NCBI GenBank assembly: GCA_016789625.1
Contig: JAEUQS010000398.1
Span: 1 to 13,469, forward strand
Length of the DNA stretch: 13,469 nucleotides
From: Acidobacteriota bacterium
GTDB lineage: Bacteria; Acidobacteriota; Thermoanaerobaculia; UBA5066
Direction: 5' to 3'
How positions within the stretch are numbered: position 1 is the first letter of the stretch; the number at the start of each line of letters is the position of its first letter. Both the position numbers and the translations under genes were made by a program. The notes beneath the pieces are model-generated. The model was given only the letters and a program-made list of their open reading frames with translations, searched no databases and was not told where the DNA came from. Below, in pieces: positions 1 through 7,136 of this stretch.

Positions 1-28
1 TGAGGAAGCGGTCCGAAGGCAGTCGGCG

Positions 29-41
29 CCGGAAATTCCGG
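29..41. repeat. 13-bp inverted repeat upstream of the Fe-S genes
   Basis: CCGGAA-A-TTCCGG is a perfect inverted repeat about 95 bases before the carrier start. It could be an operator or part of a terminator of an upstream gene. The rest of positions 1-133 holds no gene I can support. TTTGCG at 76-81 is a possible -35 box, but I see no good -10 box at the right distance. Confidence 0.3.
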
Positions 42-133
42 TGACCTCTTCGAGGGGCCGTACGGGCGCTGGACCTTTGCGATAAACTTTGGGCCGGCGC
101 CCTCTATCGCAGGGCTCCGGGAGGAACACCGAA

Positions 134-523
134 ATGTCCGAGACCCTCGCCGCCGACGCCGCTCCCGCGACCGTCCTCAGCGTCCCCAAGGAAGATCCCT
201 TCACGCTCCAGGTGACGGACGCTGCCGTCGCCAAGGTCAAGGACTTCGCCGCGAAGATGCCCGACGCCGCGGGCAAGGCGCTGCGCGTGTTCATCCAGGG
301 TGGAGGCTGCTCCGGCTTCCAGTACGGCTTCACGTTCGACGACGAGAAGCCCAACGACTACGTCCTCCAGGTGAAGGACGTCCGTGTCGTCGTGGACCGC
401 GCGAGCTCGGTGAAGCTCCACGGCGCGACGCTCAACTGGATCGAGGACTTCCGCGGCGCCGGCTTCTCGGTCGAGAACCCCAACGCCCAGTCGGGCTGCG
501 GCTGCGGGAAGAGCTTCAGCTGA
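134..523 (+). CDS. A-type iron-sulfur cluster carrier (IscA/SufA/ErpA family)
   Basis: This 129-residue protein should bind an Fe-S cluster and pass it to apo-enzymes in the cytosol. The family is identified by its three conserved cysteines: Cys59 in a GGGCSGF motif, and Cys122 and Cys124 in the C-terminal SGCGCG motif. The length is slightly above the usual 105-120 because of a low-complexity N-terminal extension of about 20 residues. The ATG at 134 is chosen because GGGAGGA at 119-125 sits 8 bases before it; an in-frame upstream start at 89 has no ribosome site. The gene overlaps sufT, so the two are probably translated together. Which subtype (ErpA, IscA or SufA) cannot be decided from sequence alone, hence no symbol. 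The family call is secure. Confidence 0.93.
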   Translation: MSETLAADAAPATVLSVPKEDPFTLQVTDAAVAKVKDFAAKMPDAAGKALRVFIQGGGCSGFQYGFTFDDEKPNDYVLQVKDVRVVVDRASSVKLHGATLNWIEDFRGAGFSVENPNAQSGCGCGKSFS

Positions 524-1047
524 AGTCCGTCGTCCTCGGGCGCGAGGTCGCGGCGATCCAGATCCCGGCCGGAATCGCCGTCCTCCTTCCCAAGGGTGCC
601 CAGGTCCAGGTCACGCAGGCCCTCGGCGGCTCGTTCACCATCGAGACGCACGGGGGCCTTTTCCGCGTGGCCGGCCGGGACGCCGACGCCCTGGGCCTCG
701 ACGTCCCCGATCTGGCCCCCGGCGGCTCGGCCCGGGACGTCTCCGAGGACGCCATCTGGGCGGCCCTCGCGACCTGCTACGACCCCGAGATCCCGGTGAA
801 CATCGTGGAGCTGGGCCTCATCTACGACCTGAGCGTCGCCAGGAGCCCCAAGGGCGCGCGCGTGGGCGTGAAGATGACGCTCACGGCCCAGGGCTGCGGC
901 ATGGGTCCCTCGATCGCGTCGGACGCGCAGTCGCGCATCGAGGCGCTCCCGGGAGTCGCGGAAGCGCGCGTCGACGTGGTGTGGGATCCGCCCTGGAACG
1001 CCGCGATGATGTCGCCCGAAGCCCAGCGCCGTCTCGGGATGTCCTGA
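520..1047 (+). CDS. sufT: Fe-S cluster assembly protein SufT, apparent CTG start
   Basis: SufT proteins assist Fe-S cluster maturation. Read from CTG at 520 the product has 175 residues, the normal length of the long SufT family. Residues 1-62 form the SufT-specific N-terminal part (REVAAIQIP, LPKG, TQALGGSFT, then GGLFRVAGRDADALGLD). Residues about 68-160 are the MIP18/DUF59 domain, with DPEIPVNIVELGLIY from residue 88 and the conserved Cys126 in QGCGMGP. There is no in-frame ATG, GTG or TTG between 361 and 666; the first usual start is GTG 667, which would remove 49 residues including most of the SufT-specific part. CTG overlaps the carrier stop as CTGA, exactly where ATGA would be expected, and GGGAAGAG at 506-513 could act as ribosome site. 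The family call is strong; the CTG start is inference. Confidence 0.88.
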   Translation: MKSVVLGREVAAIQIPAGIAVLLPKGAQVQVTQALGGSFTIETHGGLFRVAGRDADALGLDVPDLAPGGSARDVSEDAIWAALATCYDPEIPVNIVELGLIYDLSVARSPKGARVGVKMTLTAQGCGMGPSIASDAQSRIEALPGVAEARVDVVWDPPWNAAMMSPEAQRRLGMS

Positions 1048-1054
1048 ACAGCGG

Positions 1055-1092
1055 CCTGCGGCTCCGCGCCTGCGGCGCTGCGCACCTGCGGC
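1055..1092. repeat. Three CCTGCGGC copies with a small hairpin
   Basis: CCTGCGGC occurs at 1055-1062, 1069-1076 and 1085-1092. The middle copy lies in a hairpin (GCGCC-TGC-GGCGC, 1066-1078) that might end the Fe-S transcript, though no T-tract follows. The third copy runs into the sigma-54-like site upstream of the next operon. Confidence 0.35.
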
Positions 1093-1104
1093 ACGGGAGC
1101 TGCT
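1089..1104 (+). promoter_or_regulatory. Possible sigma-54 (-24/-12) promoter of the regulator operon
   Basis: CGGCACGGGAGCTGCT matches TGGCACGN4TTGCW except for the first base and the first T of TTGC. GG (1090-1091) and GC (1102-1103) are exactly 10 bases apart. The predicted transcript start, near 1115, leaves only 5 bases before the GTG at 1120, so the fit to the gene start is poor. If real, the operon would be under its own activator. Confidence 0.35.
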
Positions 1105-1119
1105 AGGCTCTTTGGCGAC

Positions 1120-1673
1120 GTGAATCGCACAGAAGAATCCGCCGAGGCTCTATCGCGGGCGCTGCGCGTTCTCCGGCATGCGCTCGCCGATCCCCTCTCG
1201 TCCGCATCGCTCCAGCTCGAGGTGGCGCGCCGGAAGGCCGTTTCCGAGGATCCCGCGGCCGTGACCCGAAGGCTCGAATCGGTACAGCGTGAGCTGGGCC
1301 GCGCGGCCGACCTCCTCGCAGCGATGTCGCGGCTGGCCGAGATCGTCACCGCTCCGAAGGCGGCGCTCGAGTCGGAGCTGGATTTCGGGCTGGGCGAGAT
1401 CCGCCGCCTCGCCCGCGGCGCCTCGTCCGGCCCCGAGCCCATCGAGTGGACGGCCAACGGAAACGGAACGGGCGAGCGGCACCTCGTCGCCAAGCTGGAT
1501 CGGCGCCTGGCCCTCGACCGGGGTTTCGACCTCGTCTCGCGGGAGCTCCCGGCCGAGGAAGCGACCGCGCTCTACGCGGCCCGCGCCGCCGCCGAGCAGC
1601 TCGGCTTCGTCCTCGCCGTCCACGAGGACGAAGGCTCGCTCCGGGCGTCGCTCACCCGCGCGGAGAAGCCCTC

Positions 1674-1677
<4 letters not shown>
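1120..1677 (+). CDS. Histidine-kinase-like dimerisation/phosphotransfer protein without ATP-binding motifs
   Basis: This 185-residue soluble protein has an H-box-like helix, LRHALADPLSSASLQLE, with His20 in the place of the phospho-accepting histidine, and a second long helix (about 48-70) as in kinase dimerisation domains. The remaining 110 residues end in strand-like sequence (LGFVLAVHEDEGSLRASL) but show no N box, DxGxG or GxGxG motif, so an active kinase is unlikely. The layout of four-helix bundle plus degenerate ATPase-like tail recalls the phosphotransferases ChpT (Caulobacter) and Spo0B (Bacillus). It starts with GTG and has no clear ribosome site. Its last codon and stop overlap the sigma-54 regulator (GTGA), making that regulator the obvious partner. 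The H-box is visible; the phosphotransfer role is inference; a degenerate kinase with purely regulatory function is the alternative. Confidence 0.6.
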
Positions 1678-3110
<1,433 letters not shown>

Positions 3111-3122
3111 GCTCGCCTTCCG

Positions 3123-3138
3123 GGGCATCGCGATTGCA
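3123..3138 (+). promoter_or_regulatory. Possible sigma-54 (-24/-12) promoter before the barrel gene
   Basis: GGGCATCGCGATTGCA has the required GG-N10-GC (3124-3125 and 3136-3137), GGCA in the -24 box and a perfect TTGCA in the -12 box. The predicted transcript start, near 3149, is only 2 bases before GTG 3151, so this site would give a nearly leaderless message. Medium to low confidence. Confidence 0.4.
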
Positions 3139-3150
3139 ATCTTTCGGGAC

Positions 3151-4212
3151 GTGCGGAAGACGGCTCGGAACACGCTCGGCGTCGTCGCGCTGGCCGGTGC
3201 CCTCTCACTCCCTGCGGGGGCCTGGGCGCAGGAGCCTCCTGCGCCGCCACCCCCGCCCGCGAGCCCGGCCACGGGCACCGCGCCACCTCCCGAGACCCCG
3301 GCCGAGGAGGCCGTCGCCACGGTCACCGACGTCCTCTCGAAGGTCGTGTTCCGCCCCGCGGCGTGGTTCGACCGGCTCTTCGGCGACGAGCGGTTCGTGC
3401 CCCCGCCCGCCGAGCGCGGCCTCGGTCTGGTGGCCCTGGGAGCCGCCTGGTCGCGCGTCGACGGCTTCCGGGCGCCCGCCCGTATTCGCGTCGACTATCC
3501 CTTCCCCATCCTCCGCGAGCGGTTCTCCGCCGTCCTCTCGGGCGGCGACGAGGACGAGATCGACAGCGACCGGGACGGCTCGATCCGGCAGACTTCGCGG
3601 GCCCGGCTGGGTTTCCGCGACACGGCCTACCTCGCCGGCCTGGGCTACGTGCCGCTCGAGGGAAAGAAGAGCCGCCTCCAGATTCGAGCGGGAGCGCGGC
3701 TCGGCTCGGCGCCCGAGGGCCTGGTCCAGGCCCGCTACCGCTTCCAGACGTTCTTCGGCGGCCGGGGCACCGGCAGCTCTGGTGTCCGCTTCGCCGAAAC
3801 CGTCTTCTATCGCACGGTCCGGGGCCCCGGATCCACCACGCTTCTCGACGTGGACAAAGCGCTCGGCGCGCGGACGCTCGTTCGCCTCACGCTCGAGGGG
3901 ACCCACTACACCCGGGAGCGGGGCCTCGACTGGGGGGCGGGCCTCACCGTATACCAGCGCGTGGGAGCCGAGGCGGCGGCCTCGATCACGGCGGCCACGG
4001 AGGGGCGCCGCGGGGGTCCGGTCTCGCCGCGCACCGTGGGCGCGCGCGGCTCCTATCGCTGGCCGCTCATCCGAAACCGGCTCATGATCGACGTCTCGGC
4101 CGGACTGGCGAGGGCGAAGCGCGAGCCCGGCGAACCCTGGATCCTGAGCCCGTCCGCCGGTCTCGCGCTGGAGCTGACGTTCACGGAAAAGACCGCGACG
4201 ACCCGCCCCTGA
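3151..4212 (+). CDS. Exported protein, probable outer-membrane beta-barrel, function unknown
   Basis: The 353-residue product begins with a clear signal peptide: RKTAR, then a hydrophobic core, with cleavage likely after AWA26 before QE. A proline-rich spacer (28-50) follows. From about residue 85 onwards the sequence alternates polar and hydrophobic residues with many aromatic and Arg positions (SRARLGFR, VQARYRFQTFF, LVRLTLEGTHY, LMIDVSAGL, LALELTF), as in outer-membrane barrels. I do not recognise a named family. The GTG start at 3151 is chosen because it gives a complete signal peptide; no good ribosome site is visible. It follows the sigma-54 regulator by 40 bases and carries its own sigma-54-like element there, so it may be a target of that regulator. 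Its 3' end is 5 bases from the convergent gene at 4218. Confidence 0.75.
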   Translation: MRKTARNTLGVVALAGALSLPAGAWAQEPPAPPPPPASPATGTAPPPETPAEEAVATVTDVLSKVVFRPAAWFDRLFGDERFVPPPAERGLGLVALGAAWSRVDGFRAPARIRVDYPFPILRERFSAVLSGGDEDEIDSDRDGSIRQTSRARLGFRDTAYLAGLGYVPLEGKKSRLQIRAGARLGSAPEGLVQARYRFQTFFGGRGTGSSGVRFAETVFYRTVRGPGSTTLLDVDKALGARTLVRLTLEGTHYTRERGLDWGAGLTVYQRVGAEAAASITAATEGRRGGPVSPRTVGARGSYRWPLIRNRLMIDVSAGLARAKREPGEPWILSPSAGLALELTFTEKTATTRP

Positions 4213-4217
4213 AGCCC

Positions 4218-4520
4218 TCACGGCACGAAGTCGGGCTCCTCATCCTTGGGGGCCTCGGGAGCGGCGTCCTGGGACGTCGCGGCCGCCTCGACCGGCGCCG
4301 TGCCTTCACGCCCTTCCTTGAATCCGTCCCAGGTCCTGGCGAGGACCTCCTTGTCGTATTCGAGGGCCTCCGCGATCTTCTCTTTCCAGTCGGGCCCGCG
4401 ATCCTCGGGATCCACGGGATGGCCGGAGCCATCCCTCGGCGCGGCAGGTATCGGCGCGGCGCTCAGCTCGTCGTCCGTCGCCGTGGGAATCGTCTGCGGG
4501 AGATCGCTCATGTTGCTCAT
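4218..4520 (-). CDS. Small acidic protein of unknown function
   Basis: This 100-residue protein is rich in Asp, Glu, Ala and Pro. The N- and C-terminal thirds look disordered (TATDDELSAAPIPAAP; acidic end DEEPDFVP). A central segment, residues 43-72 (PDWKEKIAEALEYDKEVLAR and onward), should form an amphipathic helix. There is no signal peptide, membrane segment or cysteine. The ATG at 4520 is well supported by GGAAGGAGT, with AAGGAG 6 bases before the start. The gene is divergent from the DUF883-type gene and convergent with the barrel gene, with 5 bases between the stops and no terminator. A weak sigma-54-like site lies upstream on the same strand. I do not recognise the family; it is called a gene because of the strong ribosome site and its composition. 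Confidence 0.72.
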   Translation of the reverse strand: MSNMSDLPQTIPTATDDELSAAPIPAAPRDGSGHPVDPEDRGPDWKEKIAEALEYDKEVLARTWDGFKEGREGTAPVEAAATSQDAAPEAPKDEEPDFVP

Positions 4521-4549
4521 CGTTCACTCCTTCCGGAGCGGACCCCGGA

Positions 4550-4577
4550 GAACTTTTTCAACACCGTTTGAAAGTTC
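4550..4577. promoter_or_regulatory. Inverted repeat between divergent genes, candidate activator site
   Basis: Left arm GAACTTTTTCAAC and right arm GTTTGAAAGTTC are imperfect inverted repeats around ACC; the outer seven bases (GAACTTT / AAAGTTC) pair perfectly. AT-rich sequence stands out in this GC-rich window. Its centre is about 120 bases upstream of the predicted start of the 4700 gene, a usual distance for an enhancer bound by an NtrC-type activator. It could instead be an operator or ECF-type (GAACTT) element for the 4520 gene. Confidence 0.45.
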
Positions 4578-4616
4578 GTCCGTCGGGCCCCTACCGGTCC
4601 CCGGAGCCTCTCTCCG

Positions 4617-4632
4617 AGCAAGAGCCGGGCCC
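4617..4632 (-). promoter_or_regulatory. Weak sigma-54 (-24/-12) match for the small acidic gene
   Basis: On the minus strand GGGCCCGGCTCTTGCT keeps GG-N10-GC and a perfect TTGCT, with two mismatches in the -24 box. It would start RNA near 4606 with an 86-base leader that includes the inverted repeat at 4550-4577. The leader is unlike the short leaders of the other sites, so this is tentative. Confidence 0.3.
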
Positions 4633-4657
4633 CATCCGGGCCTGGCGCGGTCCCCGG

Positions 4658-4673
4658 TGGCACATGGGTTGCG
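4658..4673 (+). promoter_or_regulatory. Sigma-54 (-24/-12) promoter of the DUF883-type gene
   Basis: TGGCACATGGGTTGCG is a perfect match to TGGCAC-N5-TTGC; GG (4659-4660) and GC (4671-4672) are 10 bases apart. RNA should start near 4684, directly before GGAGG (4685-4689), leaving a 16-base leader to ATG 4700. By my rough estimate at 70% GC, a perfect match of this kind is expected about 0.03 times in the window on both strands. Confidence 0.8.
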
Positions 4674-4699
4674 ATCACGGGAGTGGAGGCAATCGAAAC

Positions 4700-5047
4700 A
4701 TGGAAGACATCTTCAGTCCCTCGGTCGCGGCGCAGGACCCCCTCAAGCGGGCTTCTCAGGAAGCTCAGCGGCTGGGCCGCGACGTCAAGGAAGGCCTCGA
4801 GGACGCCGCCTCGCGCGGCCGCAGCATCGCCGACGACGCCATGCGTTCCGCCAAGGACCTGGCCCAGGAAGGCCGCTCCGCGATCGCGGAGCGCGCTCGC
4901 GAAGCCGCCGCCGAAGCCCGCCGCCGCGCCTCACGCGCCGCCGCGCGCGTGAGCGACTACGCCGACGACAACACCGCGATCGTGGCGATCGCCGCCCTCG
5001 CGATCGGTCTCCTCGTGGGCTACGCGCTGCCGCGACGGCAGCACTGA
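4700..5047 (+). CDS. DUF883-type (ElaB/YqjD-like) tail-anchored helical protein
   Basis: The 115-residue protein has a long, highly charged helical part (residues 12-88; Ala/Arg/Glu/Asp-rich with heptad-like spacing, e.g. LKRASQEAQRLGRDVKEGLE) and one C-terminal membrane segment (about 92-110, AIVAIAALAIGLLVGYAL), ending PRRQH. This is the layout of DUF883 proteins. E. coli ElaB and YqjD are inner-membrane proteins of this family linked to stationary phase and stress; YqjD has been reported to bind ribosomes. ATG 4700 is chosen because GGAGG at 4685-4689 precedes it and the predicted sigma-54 transcript begins at 4684; a longer reading from 4568 would start upstream of that promoter. The gene forms a single unit ending before the hairpin at 5081. 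The sigma-54 control is inferred from the promoter match. Confidence 0.85.
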   Translation: MEDIFSPSVAAQDPLKRASQEAQRLGRDVKEGLEDAASRGRSIADDAMRSAKDLAQEGRSAIAERAREAAAEARRRASRAAARVSDYADDNTAIVAIAALAIGLLVGYALPRRQH

Positions 5048-5080
5048 CCTTCCGCGCGCGGCGGGCGGCCCAGCTGGATC

Positions 5081-5109
5081 GTCTCCACCGGACGTCGTCC
5101 GGTGGAGAC
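5081..5109. terminator. Strong hairpin between convergent genes
   Basis: GTCTCCACCGGAC, loop GTC, GTCCGGTGGAGAC: a perfect 13-bp stem with a 3-base loop. It begins 34 bases after the DUF883-type gene and ends one base before the stop codon complement of the hybrid kinase, so it can serve both strands. No T-tract follows on either strand, so it may act as an RNA 3'-end stabiliser or with help of a factor rather than as a classic intrinsic terminator. Confidence 0.7.
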
Positions 5110-5110
5110 C

Positions 5111-6694
5111 TCAGGCGAGCAGAAGCTCCAGCGCGTCCGGATCGACCGGCTTCGCGAGATGGTGGTCGAAGCCGGCGTCGCGCGAGCGCGCCCGGTCGTC
5201 CTCGGTGACCCAGCCGGTGAGGGCGATGAGGAGCGCGTTCGCCGTCTCCTTGCCGCTCCGCAGCTTGCGGGCGGCCTCGTGTCCGTCGAAGCCCGGTAAC
5301 CCGATATCGAGAACGATCGCGTCCGGGGAGAAGGCCTGGGCGGCCAGGATCGCTCCGGGGCCGTCGTAGGCCGTCCGGACCTCGTGACCCGAGATCGACA
5401 GCAGCTCGGCGAGGCTCTCGGCCGCGTCGCGGTTGTCGTCCACCACCAGGATCCGCCGCGGCGCCGCCGGCAGCCGGCGTTCCGGCTTTCCGGCAACCGG
5501 CACGGTGCCGGAGCCGAGGAGAGGGAGCCTCAGCCGGAACGTGCTGCCACGCCCCCGGCCCTCGCTCTCGGCCGAGAGTCCCCCGCCGTGGAGCACCGCG
5601 AGGCCGCGCGCCAGGTGGAGACCGAGGCCGAGGCCGCCGCTCTCGGCTCCGCGCCCGGAAGGCGACTGGGCGAACGCCTCGAAGACGAGGTCGAGATCCT
5701 CGCGTGAGAGGCCGAGCCCCGTGTCGGTGACGAGCACCTCGGCCTCGCCTCCGCGCGTCGAGATGGCAACCCGCACGTCGCCGCCGGGCGGCGTGTAGCG
5801 CGCGGCGTTCGACAGGAGGTTCGCCAGGATCTGCGCGAGCCGCACGAGATCGCCCTCCACGAGCACGGGTCCCGGGGACCGGTACGTGACGTCGACGCGG
5901 TGGCCGCGGCCCTCGATGTCGGGCCGCGCCGTCTCGAGCGCGCTGTCGAGAGCTTCTCTGAGGTCCACGGCCGTTTTGCGGAGCTCGAGCTTCCCGTGGG
6001 TGATCCGGCCCAGATCGAGGAGATCGTCGATGAGCCGGGACAGGTGGTTGACCTGCCGGGTGATCACGTCCCGGGCCCTCTCGTGCGCGTCCGGAGGCGC
6101 GTCCGTGCGGCTCAGGATCGCGATCGCGCTCTTCACGGGCGAGAGCGGGTTCCGAAGCTCGTGCGCGAGCGTCGCGAGGAACACGTTCTTGCGCTGATCG
6201 GCTTCCTGCAGCTTCTCGTTCGCGCGGGACAGCTCCTCGGTGCGTTCCGCGACCCGCTTCGCCAGCTCCCGCTGGGCGCGGCCCTGCTCCACGCTGTACC
6301 GGATCGACCGGTCGAGCAGCGTCGCGTCGAGACGCGACTTGACGAGGTAGTCGGACGCGCCGGCCTCCATGGCCGCGACGTCGAGCTCCCTCTCGCCCTG
6401 GCCCGTGAGCATGATGACGGGCGCGGTGCCGCCCTTCTTCCGAAACGACCTGAGGAGCTCGAGGCCCGTGCGCGCGCCGAGCCGGTAGTCGAGCAGCACG
6501 ACGTCGTAGGGCGCGCTTCCGAGCCGCTCGTCGGCAGTCTCGTACGACGGCGCCCAGTCCACGTCGAAGCGGAAGGAGACGATCTCTCCGAAGAGACCTC
6601 TCGTGAGCACGACATCCTCCTCGTCGTCGTCGACGAGGAGGACGCGCAGCGAGACGGCCTCGGGGCTAGGCAGGGTGGCCCGAATAGCCGTCAC
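5111..6694 (-). CDS. Hybrid histidine kinase, REC-HisKA-HATPase-REC
   Basis: The 527-residue cytosolic protein has no membrane segment. Residues 16-130 are a receiver (Asp22-24, phospho-acceptor Asp69, Thr97, Lys119). A coiled helix (about 132-170) leads to the HisKA domain with His178 in LAHELRNPLSPVKS. The ATPase domain has its N box in ILANLLSNAARYTP, then DTGLGL and GGLGLGLHLARG. A second receiver (413-527) has acceptor Asp463, Thr493 and Lys515. All catalytic motifs are intact. The N-terminal receiver suggests control by another kinase, perhaps the CHASE3 kinase of the same operon. The terminal receiver usually passes phosphate to a histidine phosphotransfer protein, and the protein at 1120 is a local candidate (inference). 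GTG 6694 overlaps the preceding regulator by 29 bases and has GGAG 7 bases upstream; there is no alternative start before the receiver. Confidence 0.93.
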   Translation of the reverse strand: MTAIRATLPSPEAVSLRVLLVDDDEEDVVLTRGLFGEIVSFRFDVDWAPSYETADERLGSAPYDVVLLDYRLGARTGLELLRSFRKKGGTAPVIMLTGQGERELDVAAMEAGASDYLVKSRLDATLLDRSIRYSVEQGRAQRELAKRVAERTEELSRANEKLQEADQRKNVFLATLAHELRNPLSPVKSAIAILSRTDAPPDAHERARDVITRQVNHLSRLIDDLLDLGRITHGKLELRKTAVDLREALDSALETARPDIEGRGHRVDVTYRSPGPVLVEGDLVRLAQILANLLSNAARYTPPGGDVRVAISTRGGEAEVLVTDTGLGLSREDLDLVFEAFAQSPSGRGAESGGLGLGLHLARGLAVLHGGGLSAESEGRGRGSTFRLRLPLLGSGTVPVAGKPERRLPAAPRRILVVDDNRDAAESLAELLSISGHEVRTAYDGPGAILAAQAFSPDAIVLDIGLPGFDGHEAARKLRSGKETANALLIALTGWVTEDDRARSRDAGFDHHLAKPVDPDALELLLA

Positions 6695-7136
6695 CCGGCA
6701 GCTCCACGATCTCGAGCCAATACTTGCCGAGCGTCCTCACGACGTCGACGAGGGCCGGAAACGTGATGGGCTTGGTGATGTAGGACGAGGCCGAAAGGTC
6801 GTAGGTCCTGAGGATGTCCTCCTCCGCCCGCGAGGTCGTCATGACGACCACGCGGATGTTCCGGAGCTCCGGGTCGGCCTTGATCTCCTCGAGGGCCTCG
6901 CGCCCGTCCTTCTTCGGCATGTTGAGGTCCAGCAGGATGAGGCCCGGCCGAGGCGATTCCGTGGGCTTCGCGTACTTCCCGCGCCGCTTCAGGTAGTCGA
7001 GAAGCTCGACGCCATCCTCCACGAAGCGGAGGTCGTTGACGACCCGGCTTTCCTCGAACGCCTCCTGCGTCATGGCGCGATCGTCCGCGTCGTCGTCAGC
7101 CATGAGAATCGTGATGGGCTTCCGGCTACGTGGCAT
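6666..7136 (-). CDS. Single-domain response regulator, Rcp1-like
   Basis: The 156-residue protein is a receiver with no output domain. Visible residues are the acidic triad DDD at 14-16, phospho-acceptor Asp70 in LILLDLNMPKKDG, MTTS at 99-102 and Lys122 in SYITKPI. The long insertion before the acceptor (YLKRRGKYAKPTESPRPG) and the LNMPKKDG motif are typical of Rcp1-type regulators that accompany phytochrome-like and CHASE3 kinases. ATG 7136 has GGAGGAA about 6 bases upstream. The gene overlaps the CHASE3 kinase by 11 bases on its 5' side and the hybrid kinase by 29 bases on its 3' side. It is therefore the likely first acceptor of the CHASE3 kinase and may act through protein contacts or as a phosphate shuttle to the hybrid kinase; the latter is inference. 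Confidence 0.93.
   Translation of the reverse strand: MPRSRKPITILMADDDADDRAMTQEAFEESRVVNDLRFVEDGVELLDYLKRRGKYAKPTESPRPGLILLDLNMPKKDGREALEEIKADPELRNIRVVVMTTSRAEEDILRTYDLSASSYITKPITFPALVDVVRTLGKYWLEIVELPGDGYSGHPA

Noticed and set aside
89..133. Upstream start (TTG 89) for the A-type carrier
   Set aside because: No ribosome site; GGGAGGA at 119-125 serves ATG 134, and the extra residues are not part of the family.
4568..4699. 44-residue longer form of the DUF883-type protein
   Set aside because: Would start upstream of the sigma-54 promoter, lacks a ribosome site and has atypical composition; ATG 4700 has GGAGG.
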